A model generated the notes under the pieces. It made no database searches and had not been told where the DNA came from. It saw only the letters and a list, made by a program, of their open reading frames with translations. A DNA stretch of 64,000 nucleotides from Pseudomonas sp. J452 (GTDB taxonomy: Bacteria > Pseudomonadota > Gammaproteobacteria > Pseudomonadales > Pseudomonadaceae). The position numbers and the translations under genes were made by a program. The stretch lies in assembly GCF_024666525.1 (NCBI RefSeq), contig NZ_CP088294.1, forward strand, positions 2,542,001-2,606,000. The letters run 5' to 3'. Shown piece by piece: positions 32,771 through 49,084 of this stretch (position 1 is the stretch's first letter; each line of letters opens with the position of its first letter).

Positions 32771-33372
32771 TGCAGCTCGGTCTGGACTTCAGCCTGGTCG
32801 AGGAGCTGGTCGCCGGTGTCGACGAAGTCGGCCGTGGCCCGCTCTGCGGCCCGGTGGTCACCGCCGCGGTGATCCTTGATCCGGCGCGGCCGATCCTCGG
32901 GCTTAACGACTCGAAGAAGCTCAGCGAGGCGCGCCGCGAGAAGCTGTTCGACGAAATTTGCGAAAAAGCCCTGGCCTGGTGCATCGCTCGCGCCGAAGTG
33001 GAAGAGATCGACCGCCTGAATATCCTGCACGCCACCATGCTGGCCATGCAGCGTGCGGTGGAGGGCCTCAGCGTCACGCCACGCCTGGCGTTGATCGACG
33101 GCAATCGTTGTCCCAAGCTGGCGGTGCCCAGCGCGCCGGTGGTCAAGGGCGATAGCCAGGTGCCGGCCATCGCCGCCGCCTCGATCCTGGCCAAGGTCAG
33201 CCGTGACCGTGAGATGCAGGCGCTGGAAGCCCTATACCCCGGCTACGGCATCGGCGGACACAAGGGTTATCCCACACCGGTGCACCTAGAGGCGCTCAAG
33301 CGCCTGGGTGCCACGCCGATCCACCGGCGTTCCTTCGCGCCGGTGCGCAGTGTGCTGGAAGGTATCGACTAG
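32770..33372 (+). CDS. rnhB: Ribonuclease HII
   Basis: A 200-residue endonuclease that cuts RNA in RNA-DNA hybrids and single ribonucleotides in DNA. The catalytic acidic residues are in [16 protein letters not shown] (Asp and Glu at about 17-18), LIDGN and the SRDREM segment. It overlaps lpxB by one base and is followed by a terminator-like hairpin before dnaE. Confidence 0.97.
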   Translation: MQLGLDFSLVEELVAGVDEVGRGPLCGPVVTAAVILDPARPILGLNDSKKLSEARREKLFDEICEKALAWCIARAEVEEIDRLNILHATMLAMQRAVEGLSVTPRLALIDGNRCPKLAVPSAPVVKGDSQVPAIAAASILAKVSRDREMQALEALYPGYGIGGHKGYPTPVHLEALKRLGATPIHRRSFAPVRSVLEGID

Positions 33373-33400
33373 CGACAGTCTCAAGCTGTCGTTTGAGTGC

Positions 33401-33433
33401 AGGCCCGGTACAATCCGGGCCTTATTGTTTTTG
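33401..33433 (+). terminator. Terminator-like hairpin between rnhB and dnaE
   Basis: AGGCCCGG (33401-33408) pairs with CCGGGCCT (33415-33422), followed by TATTGTTTTT. It would end the long bamA-to-rnhB run just 20 bases before dnaE. The dnaE ribosome-binding region lies directly after it, so some read-through seems likely. Confidence 0.75.
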
Positions 33434-33452
33434 TGTTCTGTACAGGATCGTC

Positions 33453-36971
<3,519 letters not shown>

Positions 36972-37089
36972 GTGGCAGGCCACAGGTCTGCTTTCTCGGT
37001 CTCGACCCCAGGCGCCTTATCCCTTAAGGTAATGCGCCAGATGGAACCAGCCGCCCGGCCACTCGGCCGCCGATGCAAGACGGACGCCT

Positions 37090-38040
37090 ATGAACCCGAA
37101 CTTTCTCGACTTCGAACAGCCGATCGCCGACCTGCAAGCCAAGATCGAAGAGTTGCGCCTGGTCGGTAACGACAATGCGCTGAACATCAGCGACGAGATT
37201 GCCCGCCTGCAGGACAAGAGCAATACGCTGACCGAGAGCATCTTCAGCAATCTCAGCAGCTGGCAGATCTCCAAGCTGTCACGCCATCCGCATCGTCCCT
37301 ACACCCTCGATTACATCGAACATATCTTTACCGAGTTCGACGAGTTGCATGGTGACCGGCACTTCTCCGACGATGCCGCCCTGGTCGGCGGTGTTGCCCG
37401 TCTGGATGATCAGCCGGTGATGGTGATCGGTCACCAGAAGGGCCGCGAAGTGCGCGAGAAGGTGCGCCGCAACTTCGGCATGCCGCGTCCTGAAGGCTAT
37501 CGCAAGGCCTGCCGCCTGATGGAAATGGCCGAGCGCTTCAAGCTGCCGATCCTGACCTTTATCGACACCCCGGGGGCTTACCCGGGTATCGACGCCGAAG
37601 AGCGCAACCAGAGCGAGGCCATCGCCTGGAACCTGCGCGTGATGTCGCGCCTGAAAACCCCGATCATCGCCACCGTGATCGGCGAAGGCGGTTCCGGCGG
37701 CGCGCTGGCCATCGGCGTCTGCGACCAGCTGAACATGCTGCAGTATTCCACCTACTCGGTGATCTCGCCGGAAGGCTGTGCCTCGATCCTGTGGAAAACC
37801 TCGGAGAAAGCGCCGGATGCGGCCGAGGCCATGGGTATTACTGCCGATCGCCTGAAAGGTCTAGGCATCGTCGACAAGGTGATCGCCGAGCCATTGGGTG
37901 GTGCCCACCGTGACCCAGTTCTGGCGGCGGCGAGCATTCGCAAGGAGCTGCTGTCGCAGCTCAAGGGCCTGAAGAAGCTCGATAACGACAAGCTGTTGGA
38001 GCGTCGTTACCAGCGTCTGATGAGCTACGGCATCGCCTGA
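37090..38040 (+). CDS. accA: Acetyl-CoA carboxylase carboxyltransferase, alpha subunit
   Basis: A 316-residue subunit that, with AccD, transfers the carboxyl group from biotin to acetyl-CoA to give malonyl-CoA. The N-terminal helical region ([18 protein letters not shown]) and the crotonase-like core with [18 protein letters not shown] and [16 protein letters not shown] are diagnostic. No zinc motif is expected in AccA and none is seen. The gene is 118 bases after dnaE. Confidence 0.98.
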   Translation: MNPNFLDFEQPIADLQAKIEELRLVGNDNALNISDEIARLQDKSNTLTESIFSNLSSWQISKLSRHPHRPYTLDYIEHIFTEFDELHGDRHFSDDAALVGGVARLDDQPVMVIGHQKGREVREKVRRNFGMPRPEGYRKACRLMEMAERFKLPILTFIDTPGAYPGIDAEERNQSEAIAWNLRVMSRLKTPIIATVIGEGGSGGALAIGVCDQLNMLQYSTYSVISPEGCASILWKTSEKAPDAAEAMGITADRLKGLGIVDKVIAEPLGGAHRDPVLAAASIRKELLSQLKGLKKLDNDKLLERRYQRLMSYGIA

Positions 38041-38057
38041 TCATCCTGCTGCACGCA

Positions 38058-38085
38058 CAATGGGCCTTCGGGCCCGTTGTTGTTA
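38058..38085 (+). terminator. Terminator after accA
   Basis: CAATGGGCC and GGCCCGTTG form a stem with a TTCG loop (38058-38079), followed by TTGTTATT. The extra-stable tetraloop and T-rich tail make it a good intrinsic terminator; tilS begins 32 bases later. Confidence 0.75.
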
Positions 38086-38110
38086 TTGGCTGTTGCTTTA
38101 AGCTTGGCCG

Positions 38111-39427
38111 ATGACTTCTCTCGAAAACCGACTGCTCGCAGCACTACAGCCCTGGCTGGCAGCCCCGGCCTGGCGGGTGGCGCTGTCCGGTGGTCTGGAT
38201 TCCAGCGTATTGCTGCACTTGCTGGCGCGTCTGCGCGACCGTCAGGCCTTGCCGCCGCTCTCGGCTATTCATGTGCACCATGGTCTGCAGGCGATTGCCG
38301 ATACCTGGCCGCAGCACTGCCAGCAGCTGTGCGATGGGCTGGGCGTGCCGCTGCAGATCGCCTATGTACAGGTCGCTGCCGGAGCCAGCCTTGAGCGGGC
38401 GGCGCGTGAGGCGCGCTATTCCGCATTCGAACGCTGTCTGGGTGCTGGCGAGCTATTGTTGACCGGGCAGCACCGCGATGATCAGGCCGAAACCCTGCTG
38501 TTCCGTCTGTTGCGCGGTGCTGGCGTGCGCGGTCTGGCCGCTATGCCGGCGCAGCGGGCGCTTGGCCAGGGCGTTTTGCTGCGCCCATTGCTGGCGGTCT
38601 CGCGCAGCGAACTGGAGGCTTACGCGCAGCAGCATGAACTGCGCTGGGTCGAGGACCCGTCCAATGCGGATACGCGTTTCGCGCGTAACTTCCTGCGTGC
38701 GGAAGTCCTGCCCCTGCTGGCGCGCCAGTGGCCGCAGGCTAGGCAGAACCTGGCACGCAGCGCCGAGCATATGCGCGAGGCGCAGGGCCTGCTCGATGAG
38801 CTGGCTGAGCTGGATCTGGCCGCCGCTGCGCCCTCCTCGGAATATGCCTGGCTGGGACTGCCTTCGCTGGCGCTCGGGCCGCTGCGGCAGTTGTCGGCAG
38901 CACGCCAGCGCAATGCGCTGCGTCACTGGCTGGCGCCGCGCACGGCGCTGCCGGATAGCGAGCACTGGCAGGGCTGGCAGGATCTGCGCGATGCGGCAGT
39001 CGACAGTGCGCCGGTCTGGCGTCTGGCGGCGGGGGAGCTGAGGCGCGCCGACGAACGGTTGTGGTGGCTGGCAGGTGAATGGCTGAGCACGCCGTCATTG
39101 CCCGCAGCCTGGTTTGAACCGGCGCAGTCGCTGCAATTGCCGGGCAATGGTCGGCTCCATTTGCGCGGCGAATACCCCGTGGGCGAGTTGCAGGTGCGCT
39201 ACAGAATCGGTGGTGAAGTGCTGGAGCTGCCGGGGCGCGGTCATCGCGATCTGAAACGTTTGCTCAACGAACGTGGCGTGCCGGCCTTTGTCCGCGGCCG
39301 ATTGCCGCTGCTGTATCGCGGTGAGGAGCTGCTGGCCGTGGCCAACCTGCCTGGCTTGGACGGTTCGCAGTGGGGCGATTGGCAATTGTCCTGGCAGCCG
39401 CCGACGAGCGAGCAAGGTTTGAGCTGA
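38111..39427 (+). CDS. tilS: tRNA(Ile)-lysidine synthase
   Basis: A 438-residue enzyme that converts C34 of the CAU-anticodon tRNA-Ile to lysidine, which makes it read AUA. The ATP-pyrophosphatase P-loop SGGLDSS is at 26-32, with HVHHGLQ and LLTGQHRDDQAETLLFRL following. The C-terminal domains (about 240-430) are of the longer proteobacterial type. The start MTSLENRLLAALQPWL is preceded by a modest ribosome-binding site. Confidence 0.95.
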   Translation: MTSLENRLLAALQPWLAAPAWRVALSGGLDSSVLLHLLARLRDRQALPPLSAIHVHHGLQAIADTWPQHCQQLCDGLGVPLQIAYVQVAAGASLERAAREARYSAFERCLGAGELLLTGQHRDDQAETLLFRLLRGAGVRGLAAMPAQRALGQGVLLRPLLAVSRSELEAYAQQHELRWVEDPSNADTRFARNFLRAEVLPLLARQWPQARQNLARSAEHMREAQGLLDELAELDLAAAAPSSEYAWLGLPSLALGPLRQLSAARQRNALRHWLAPRTALPDSEHWQGWQDLRDAAVDSAPVWRLAAGELRRADERLWWLAGEWLSTPSLPAAWFEPAQSLQLPGNGRLHLRGEYPVGELQVRYRIGGEVLELPGRGHRDLKRLLNERGVPAFVRGRLPLLYRGEELLAVANLPGLDGSQWGDWQLSWQPPTSEQGLS

Positions 39428-39557
39428 AAGGGCCTTTCCGGTAGACTACGCTCCCGTCTTGTTACTGCTTTCTGCGAGTTCCCCGGAACCCGCGGAAGCT
39501 TGCTTATTTCAGGTTGGCCAAGAGTGCCGGCCTGCGCTTTCACCCCGGCGGCGCTGA

Positions 39558-43407
<3,850 letters not shown>

Positions 43408-43420
43408 GCCGGGAATGGTA

Positions 43421-43448
43421 AAAGGGCAGCGCAAGCTGCCCTTTGCTT
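43421..43448 (+). terminator. Hairpin between eno and ftsB
   Basis: AAAGGGCAGC (43421-43430) pairs with GCTGCCCTTT (43435-43444) across a GCAA loop. The tail is only partly T-rich, so it is likely a partial terminator that lowers ftsB relative to eno. Confidence 0.6.
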
Positions 43449-43464
43449 ATGGATTCTGAGTTCG

Positions 43465-43746
43465 ATGGCTAAAGCCCCTTACTGGTTGTTCCTCGCTCTG
43501 CTGCTGGTGCTGTCCGGCCTGCAGTATCGCCTGTGGGTGGGCGATGGCAGCCTGGCCCAGGTTACCGAGCTGAAGCGCCAGATCGCCGAACAGCAAGGCG
43601 AGAACGAGCGCCTGCTGGAGCGCAACCAGATTCTCGAAGCCGAGGTCATGGAGCTCAAACAGGGCACCGAGACCGTCGAGGAGCGGGCGCGCCACGAACT
43701 GGGCATGGTCAAAGAGGGCGAGACCCTCTATCAGCTGGCCGAATGA
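43465..43746 (+). CDS. ftsB: Cell division protein FtsB
   Basis: A 93-residue bitopic inner-membrane protein of the FtsQLB divisome subcomplex. A single membrane segment (about 5-22, WLFLALLLVLSGLQYRLW) leads to a periplasmic coiled coil (about 30-65: LKRQIAEQQGENERLLERNQ) and the conserved ERARHELGMVKEGET block. The length is typical. Its stop overlaps the ispD start by ATGA, the usual arrangement in gammaproteobacteria. Confidence 0.95.
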   Translation: MAKAPYWLFLALLLVLSGLQYRLWVGDGSLAQVTELKRQIAEQQGENERLLERNQILEAEVMELKQGTETVEERARHELGMVKEGETLYQLAE

Positions 43747-44453
43747 CCACTGCTGCCTTGCCGCCGTTCTGGGTGGTGATTCCCGCTGCCGGCATCGGTT
43801 CGCGCATGCGTGCCGACCGTCCCAAGCAGTACCTGCAGCTGGCTGGGCGCAGCATTCTCGAGCACACCCTCGATTGTTTTCTCGATCATCCGCAGCTCAA
43901 GGGCCTGGTGCTCTGCCTGGCAGCGGACGATCCCTTCTGGCCGGCACTGCCCGCTGCCCGTGATCCACGCATCCAGCGTGTCGATGGCGGCGGCGAACGC
44001 GCCGACTCGGTACTCAATGGCCTGCTGCACCTGCGCGAGCTGGGTGCGCAGGAAGGTGATTGGGTGCTGGTGCACGATGCGGCGCGACCCAACCTGGCGC
44101 GCGCCGATCTCGACCTGCTGCTGGCCGAGCTGGCCGATGATCCGGTTGGCGGCCTGCTGGCCGTACCGGCACGCGACACCCTCAAGCGTGCCGGCGCGGA
44201 TGGTCGAGTGCAGGAAACCGTCGATCGTAGCGTGATCTGGCAGGCCTATACGCCGCAGATGTTCCATTTCGCCGCGCTGCACCGTGCCCTGGCCGATGCC
44301 CTGGTTGCGGGTGTGGCGGTGACCGACGAGGCGTCGGCGCTGGAGTGGGCAGGCTTGGCGCCGCGCCTGATCGAGGGGCGGGCGGATAACCTGAAGATCA
44401 CTCGCCCGGAAGACCTGGAGTGGCTGCGTCAGCGTTGGGCGCACAAGGGCTGA
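43743..44453 (+). CDS. ispD: 2-C-methyl-D-erythritol 4-phosphate cytidylyltransferase
   Basis: A 236-residue enzyme that joins CTP and MEP in isoprenoid synthesis. The CTP-binding loop VVIPAAGIGSRMRADRPKQY is at 11-30, with VLVHDAARP and the C-terminal GRADNLKITRPEDL signatures. The start overlaps ftsB (ATGA); a longer in-frame start within ftsB is rejected. IspF, which often follows IspD, is not encoded next to it here; instead a palindromic repeat and a chemoreceptor gene follow. Confidence 0.96.
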   Translation: MTTAALPPFWVVIPAAGIGSRMRADRPKQYLQLAGRSILEHTLDCFLDHPQLKGLVLCLAADDPFWPALPAARDPRIQRVDGGGERADSVLNGLLHLRELGAQEGDWVLVHDAARPNLARADLDLLLAELADDPVGGLLAVPARDTLKRAGADGRVQETVDRSVIWQAYTPQMFHFAALHRALADALVAGVAVTDEASALEWAGLAPRLIEGRADNLKITRPEDLEWLRQRWAHKG

Positions 44454-44460
44454 CAGAGGC

Positions 44461-44517
44461 GTAGCCCGGACTTCAGTCCGGGATCTGTCGACAGCCCCGG
44501 ACTGAAGTCCGGGCTAC
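44461..44517. repeat. Double palindrome (REP-like) after ispD
   Basis: Two 22-base arms, 44461-44482 and 44496-44517, are perfect inverted complements. Each arm contains a smaller palindrome (CCCGGACT, TC, AGTCCGGG), so the element can fold as one long hairpin or two short ones. The sequence class differs from the GTAGGAGC repeats. It lies between the convergent ispD and the chemoreceptor gene and could act as a bidirectional transcript end. Confidence 0.8.
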
Positions 44518-44540
44518 GGTCTGGGCTTTCGCTCTCCTGA

Positions 44541-46679
44541 TTACACGCGGAACTGGTTGATCAGTCGCCGCTGCTGCTCGGCCAGCTTGGTCAGCTCGGC
44601 GCTGGCCTGGCTAGCCTCGTCGGCGCCGCCGGCCACTTCCCCGGCGACCTGGCCGATATTGGTGACGTTGCGGTTGATGTCTTCGGCCACCGCGCTCTGC
44701 TCCTCGGCGGCACTGGCGATTTGTGTGTTCATGTCGTTGATCACCGATACCGCCTGGGTGATCGACTCCAGCGCCTGAGCCGCTGCAGCAGCCTGTTGCA
44801 CGCTGTCGTCGGTACGCGCCTGGCTCTGCTCCATGACGTTGACCACTTCGCGGGTGCCGTGCTGCAGCTGCTGGATCATCGTCTGGATCTCTCCGGTGGC
44901 CTGCTGGGTCTTCTGTGCCAGGTTGCGCACCTCGTCGGCCACCACGGCGAAGCCGCGACCCTGCTCGCCGGCCCGTGCCGCCTCGATCGCAGCATTGAGG
45001 GCCAGCAGGTTGGTCTGCTCGGCGATGCCGCGGATGGCTACCAGGATGGCGTTGATGTTCTCGCTGTCCTTGGCCAGGGTCTGCACCACGCCGGTGGCGC
45101 GGCCGATCTCGGTGGCCAGCGAGGCAATCGCTGCGGAGGTTTTTTGCACGATGTTCTTGCCGTCGTTGGCCGACCGGTCGGCATGGTTGGCGGCTTCGGC
45201 GGCCTGGGTAGCGTTGCGCGCCACGTCCTGGGCGGTGGCGGTCATCTCGTGCACGGCGGTGGCGACCTGGTCGATCTCAGCCATCTGCCGTTGCACGCCT
45301 TCGTTGGTGCGGATGGCGATGTCGGCGGTGTGCTCGGAGGAGTCGCTGACCTTCTGCACCGAGGTGACCACGTCGCGGATCATGTTCTGCAGTTTGTTGA
45401 GGAAGGTGTTGAAGCCGTTGGCGATCTGCCCGAGTTCGTCGGCGCGGTCCACCCGCAGGCGCACAGTCAGGTCACCGTCGCCCTTGGCAATGTCGTCGAG
45501 CATGGCGGCCATGTCCTTCAGCGGGCGGGCGATGCCGTAGCCGACGAACCAGATCACCAGCAGGCCGAGGGCGGCCACCAGCAGGCCGACCAGGGTCATG
45601 CCCAGGGTGTCGTCTTGCGCTTGCTCGGCGAGCACGCCCTGGAGTTTTTCCAGATCGGCGAAGACGGCCTTGGCCGGCAGCTCGATGGCCAGCGTCCAGC
45701 GCGTTGCGGTGCCGGCTACCTGGAAGGGCAGCAGCAGCTGGAATAGCTGCTGTTCCTGGTCGAGGTTATAGATAGGGGTGTCGTCGCGGCTTTCCTTCAG
45801 TTTGCCCATCAGGGTAGTGCCGAGTGCTGCGTCGGCCGGCTTGCCGATCAGGCTGGCATCCTTGGTCGCGGCGATCAGCGTGCCGTTGGCTGCGATCAGC
45901 GCGAGTTCGCCGGCGCCACCATACAACTTGCCTTTGGACTGGTTGAGTAGGCCCTGGATGAAGTCTAGAGCCAGGTCATTGCCGACCACGCCACGGAACT
46001 GGCCGTCGACCAGGATCGGCGCGTTGAAGGAGGAGACCAGCACCTGCTTACCGCCATAGTCGTAGGATGCCGGGTCGACCACGCAGGGCTGCTTGCTGCT
46101 TTTCGGGCAGAGGTAGTACTCGCCCTCGCGGACTCCGGTGGGCAGGCGTTTCTCGCTTTCCATCTGTACCGCGGTCAGCGCTGCCACCTTGAGTTCATTT
46201 CCTTCGCGGTACCACCAGGGCATGAAACGCCCGGTGGCATCGTAGCCGCTGGCTTCCTGGCCGGCGTAAAGATCATCGTCTTGGTCGAGGGCGTTGGGTT
46301 CCCAGCCGATATAGAGATCGAGCAGTTCCGGGTTGGCCTTGAGCGTATCGGCGACCAATGCTGACAGTTCATCGCGGCTCAGGCTGATGGAGGGTGTACC
46401 GTTCACTCCGCTGCCCAGGCTGCTGTTGAGGGTTGCCAGGGATTTGGCAATGGTCATGGGGCGCTCGAATTGACGCTGCAGCTGGCCGACCTGCGCTTCG
46501 GCCAGGGCGACCAGGCGTTGGTCGATCACTTCCTCCAGCAGGCCCTGGGTGCGTTCTTGCAGCAGGGCTTGGGTGCGCGACCCGGCGAACAGCGCGTAGA
46601 GCACCAGTGCCACCACCACGGCCAGGATGCTCGCGCCGGCCATGATGACCACGGAAAACTGGATGGACTTGAATCGCAT
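44541..46679 (-). CDS. Methyl-accepting chemotaxis protein with a dCache-type sensor domain
   Basis: A 712-residue chemoreceptor. A membrane helix (about 10-35) is followed by a large periplasmic region of about 310 residues of the dCache_1 type ([49 protein letters not shown], cut here), a second membrane helix (about 365-390), a HAMP domain ([23 protein letters not shown]), and a cytoplasmic signalling domain with the tip [20 protein letters not shown] (near 565-585). The C terminus (RRLINQF-RV) lacks a CheR-binding pentapeptide. The ligand cannot be read off; dCache receptors in pseudomonads bind amino acids, polyamines or organic acids. The ATG at 46679 has GGAG upstream. Confidence 0.93.
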   Translation of the reverse strand: MRFKSIQFSVVIMAGASILAVVVALVLYALFAGSRTQALLQERTQGLLEEVIDQRLVALAEAQVGQLQRQFERPMTIAKSLATLNSSLGSGVNGTPSISLSRDELSALVADTLKANPELLDLYIGWEPNALDQDDDLYAGQEASGYDATGRFMPWWYREGNELKVAALTAVQMESEKRLPTGVREGEYYLCPKSSKQPCVVDPASYDYGGKQVLVSSFNAPILVDGQFRGVVGNDLALDFIQGLLNQSKGKLYGGAGELALIAANGTLIAATKDASLIGKPADAALGTTLMGKLKESRDDTPIYNLDQEQQLFQLLLPFQVAGTATRWTLAIELPAKAVFADLEKLQGVLAEQAQDDTLGMTLVGLLVAALGLLVIWFVGYGIARPLKDMAAMLDDIAKGDGDLTVRLRVDRADELGQIANGFNTFLNKLQNMIRDVVTSVQKVSDSSEHTADIAIRTNEGVQRQMAEIDQVATAVHEMTATAQDVARNATQAAEAANHADRSANDGKNIVQKTSAAIASLATEIGRATGVVQTLAKDSENINAILVAIRGIAEQTNLLALNAAIEAARAGEQGRGFAVVADEVRNLAQKTQQATGEIQTMIQQLQHGTREVVNVMEQSQARTDDSVQQAAAAAQALESITQAVSVINDMNTQIASAAEEQSAVAEDINRNVTNIGQVAGEVAGGADEASQASAELTKLAEQQRRLINQFRV

Positions 46680-46996
46680 AGAAACTCCATGTCGCTCGGA
46701 TGGCGCCTTTCCCGGCATATCGGCAGCCCGGTGGCAAAGCATTAGCCTGATTTGCAACCAGTGAAGATGCCGCTGGTCTCAGGTTCTGTATAAAAGTCGT
46801 AGTGCATCGATTGGGTAGGGCAAAGGCTGCGGGACGATGCACGGACTCCTCGTATAGAGACTAGTACCAGTGAGGCCATTGTTTCGTCTCTGAGGGCGGC
46901 CTAGCATAGCCGCCCTCTTGAAATGGAGGATTGCCCTTCTCCGACTCGCTTGTATCCAAATTCGCCATAGGCCTCTCGTTCACCTGGAGAACCTTC
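46680..46996. other. 317-base divergent intergenic region with nested hairpins
   Basis: The space between the chemoreceptor and protease genes holds no convincing open frame. It contains three successive inverted repeats: GTGCATCG (46802-46809) with CGATGCAC (46835-46842), AGAGAC (46856-46861) with GTCTCT (46886-46891), and GAGGGCGGC (46892-46900) with GCCGCCCTC (46909-46917). A TATAAA is at 46789-46794. It could be the leader of the protease gene or a small RNA. Confidence 0.4.
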
Positions 46997-47818
46997 ATGA
47001 ATACCTTGTTTCGCCTGACGGCCCTAGCGGCCTGCTCCCTGCTGGCGTCCTGTCAGGCCGTGAACACCACCAGCGGCGGCGCCGTTGGCGTCGAGCGCAA
47101 GCAGTACATGTTCAGCATGCTGTCGACCGCCGAGGTCAACCAGATGTATGCGCAGTCCTACCAGCAGACCCTCAGCGAGGCATCGGGTAAGGGGGTGTTG
47201 GACAAGCGCAGCAAAAATGCCAAGCGTGTCGATGCCATTGCCAGGCGTCTGATTGCCCAGGCGCCGGTATTTCGCGCGGATGCGGCGCAGTGGGACTGGC
47301 AGGTCAATCTGATCGACAGCAAGGAGCTGAATGCCAACTGTGGGCCGGGCGGCAAGATCATCGTCTACAGCGGTCTGATCGAGCAGCTGCAACTGACGGA
47401 CGATGAGCTCGCTGCGGTGATGGGCCATGAGATCGCCCATGCGCTGCGTGAACACAGCCGCGAGGCGATGTCCAAGGCCTACGGCATGGAAATGGCCAAG
47501 CAGGGCGCAGGGGCCTTGCTGGGACTCGGTCAGGACAGCCTGGCGCTGGCCGATGCCGCGGTGGAGTACGGGATGATGTTGCCCAACAGCCGCGGCAACG
47601 AAAACGAAGCGGATATCATCGGTCTGGAACTGGCGGCGCGCGCTGGCTACAACCCGAATGCGGCGATCAGCCTGTGGCAGAAGATGAGTCAGGCCGGCGG
47701 TGGCGCACCGCCCGAGTTCATGAGCACTCACCCATCGTCCAGTACGCGTATCTCGTCACTGCAGGCGGCGATCCCCAAGGTCATGCCGTTGTATCAGCAG
47801 GCCAGGGGTAGGCAATGA
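46997..47818 (+). CDS. M48-family metalloprotease, lipoprotein
   Basis: A 273-residue zinc metallopeptidase anchored as a lipoprotein in the envelope. The lipobox LLASC puts the lipid on Cys 19 after an 18-residue signal. The zinc motif is HEIAH (144-148) in VMGHEIAHALREHSRE; the third ligand is in SRGNENEAD (near Glu 202). It resembles LoiP/YggG-type proteases involved in envelope quality control; the substrate is unknown. The ATG at 46997 with GGAG upstream is chosen because it starts the signal peptide directly. An upstream in-frame ATG adds 22 unlikely residues. Confidence 0.92.
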   Translation: MNTLFRLTALAACSLLASCQAVNTTSGGAVGVERKQYMFSMLSTAEVNQMYAQSYQQTLSEASGKGVLDKRSKNAKRVDAIARRLIAQAPVFRADAAQWDWQVNLIDSKELNANCGPGGKIIVYSGLIEQLQLTDDELAAVMGHEIAHALREHSREAMSKAYGMEMAKQGAGALLGLGQDSLALADAAVEYGMMLPNSRGNENEADIIGLELAARAGYNPNAAISLWQKMSQAGGGAPPEFMSTHPSSSTRISSLQAAIPKVMPLYQQARGRQ

Positions 47819-47823
47819 AGTAA

Positions 47824-47848
47824 CAACGGCGCCCAAGGGCGCCGTTTT
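47824..47848. terminator. Bidirectional terminator between protease and SnoaL-like genes
   Basis: AACGGCGCCC and GGGCGCCGTT form a near-perfect stem with a short loop, followed by TTTCATTT on the plus strand and T residues on the minus strand. It serves both convergent genes. Confidence 0.8.
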
Positions 47849-47852
47849 CATT

Positions 47853-48296
47853 TCAGGGCAGGGCTTTTTCGGCGAACGGGCGGGTTTCCAGACCGAGCTG
47901 GGCGCGGAAGCTTTCCATGTCGAACATGGTGCAGATCTCGCGGATATCGCCGGCCGGGGTAAAGGTCCAGAAGGCCATGGCCGAGATGCTCATGACCTTG
48001 TCGCTGGGCGGGTATCCCAAAGCGGGTTTCTGGATGGTGCCGATCAGGGTGCTCCAGGTAACGACCTTGAGGCCTTCGGCGATGCAGTCCTCAATCACCA
48101 CTTCCAGATCCGGCATGGCGTGGCGGATGTCCTGCACCATCTGCACGTAACCGCTACTGCTCAGCGGCCGGCCCACGAATGAGCTCTTGTAGAGAAAATC
48201 CTGACTGTGCAGCTGTTCGGCCAGGGCCAGGCGACCCTTGTTCCAAGACAGGTCGATATGCTGGCGAACCCGCTTTTTCATCTCTTCCAATGACAT
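47853..48296 (-). CDS. SnoaL-like / NTF2-fold protein
   Basis: A 147-residue cytoplasmic protein of the SnoaL-like polyketide cyclase (ester cyclase) family. Features are the N-terminal helix EEMKKRVRQHIDLSWNKGRL, then VQMVQDIRHAMPDLEVVIEDCIAEG and WSTLIGTIQKPALGYPPS, then SAMAFWTFTPAGDIREICTM. These give a small cone-shaped pocket fold; catalysis is not certain, since many members bind rather than convert ligands. No polyketide genes are nearby, so a cyclase role is unlikely. It lies convergent with the protease gene and downstream of the Mn exporter gene on the same strand, but no functional tie is evident. Confidence 0.8.
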   Translation of the reverse strand: MSLEEMKKRVRQHIDLSWNKGRLALAEQLHSQDFLYKSSFVGRPLSSSGYVQMVQDIRHAMPDLEVVIEDCIAEGLKVVTWSTLIGTIQKPALGYPPSDKVMSISAMAFWTFTPAGDIREICTMFDMESFRAQLGLETRPFAEKALP

Positions 48297-48401
48297 CTAC
48301 TGCTCCTTGCCTGAGTTGGTAACTGCGCAACTTGCTGCACAGATTACCAGCCCGCCGGGTGCCGTCATCAGCCCTGAAAGGGTGCGCGGGTTCGCCGTTG
48401 C

Positions 48402-48986
48402 TCAGACTCCGCTGCCCAGGCCTAGAGCTTGAGAGGCTGCGTAAAGAGCCAGGGCGGCAAACGCCAGAGCGGCGAGGCGACGAATGAGCGTCAGCGGCAG
48501 ACGATCGGCGGCAAAGTTGCCGGCCAGCACGACCGGCACATTGGCCAGCAGCATGCCCAGGGTGGTGCCGATGACCACCAGGAGGAAGTCCGGGTATTGC
48601 GCGGCCAGCATCACGGTAGCGATCTGCGTCTTGTCGCCCATCTCGGCGAGGAAGAACGCCACCAGGGTGGTGAGGAAGGGACCATAGCGCTTGAGGCTGG
48701 AAGCTTCGTCATCGTCGAGTTTGTCCGGAATCAGCGTCCACAGGGCCACGGCGGCAAAGCAGGCGGCCAGCACCCAGCTCAGGGTGGTGGCGGAGAAGAA
48801 GCTGGCGACCCAGTTGCCGACAGCGCCAGCGGCGGCGTGATTGGCCAGGGTGGCGACGACAATGCCCCAGATGATCGGCCAAGGTTTGCGAAAGCGGGCG
48901 GCCAGCAGCAAGGCGAGTAGTTGCGTCTTGTCGCCGATTTCAGCGAGGGCAACGATGGCGGTAGGGACGAACAGGGATTCCAACAT
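48402..48986 (-). CDS. GDT1/UPF0016-family manganese exporter (MneA-like)
   Basis: A 194-residue inner-membrane protein with six predicted helices in two homologous halves. Each half has the E-x-G-D-K-T-Q motif: AEIGDKTQ (15-22) and AEMGDKTQ in the second half. Bacterial members studied export Mn2+. Its control region carries a manganese-sensing yybP-ykoY riboswitch, which strongly supports Mn2+ as substrate. The start ATG at 48984-48986 has AGGA eight bases upstream on the minus strand. It is likely monocistronic. Confidence 0.93.
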   Translation of the reverse strand: MLESLFVPTAIVALAEIGDKTQLLALLLAARFRKPWPIIWGIVVATLANHAAAGAVGNWVASFFSATTLSWVLAACFAAVALWTLIPDKLDDDEASSLKRYGPFLTTLVAFFLAEMGDKTQIATVMLAAQYPDFLLVVIGTTLGMLLANVPVVLAGNFAADRLPLTLIRRLAALAFAALALYAASQALGLGSGV

Positions 48987-49005
48987 CAGGCGGTTCCTAA
49001 GGGGC

Positions 49006-49081
49006 GGGTTTGACTGTGCTATGACACGTACGACCTCCCCGCCCCGGGTAAGGTGTGCGTGTCATAGGTCTTGTCAAACCC
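49006..49081 (-). other. Long inverted repeat between the Mn riboswitch and the exporter start
   Basis: GGGTTTGAC (49006-49014) and CTATGACACG (49019-49028) are matched by CGTGTCATAG (49058-49067) and GTCAAACCC (49073-49081). This makes a 19-bp interrupted stem with a 29-base loop. It sits after the aptamer and ends about 20 bases before the start codon, with no T tract. It may be the expression platform or an inserted palindrome. Confidence 0.75.
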
Positions 49082-49084
49082 AGG

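Noticed and set aside
46810..46850. Resemblance of AGGGCAAA...GGGACG to a c-di-GMP-I (GEMM) riboswitch
   Set aside because: The internal hairpin between the two blocks is missing and the downstream conserved CAAAGCC part does not follow; the match is too partial.
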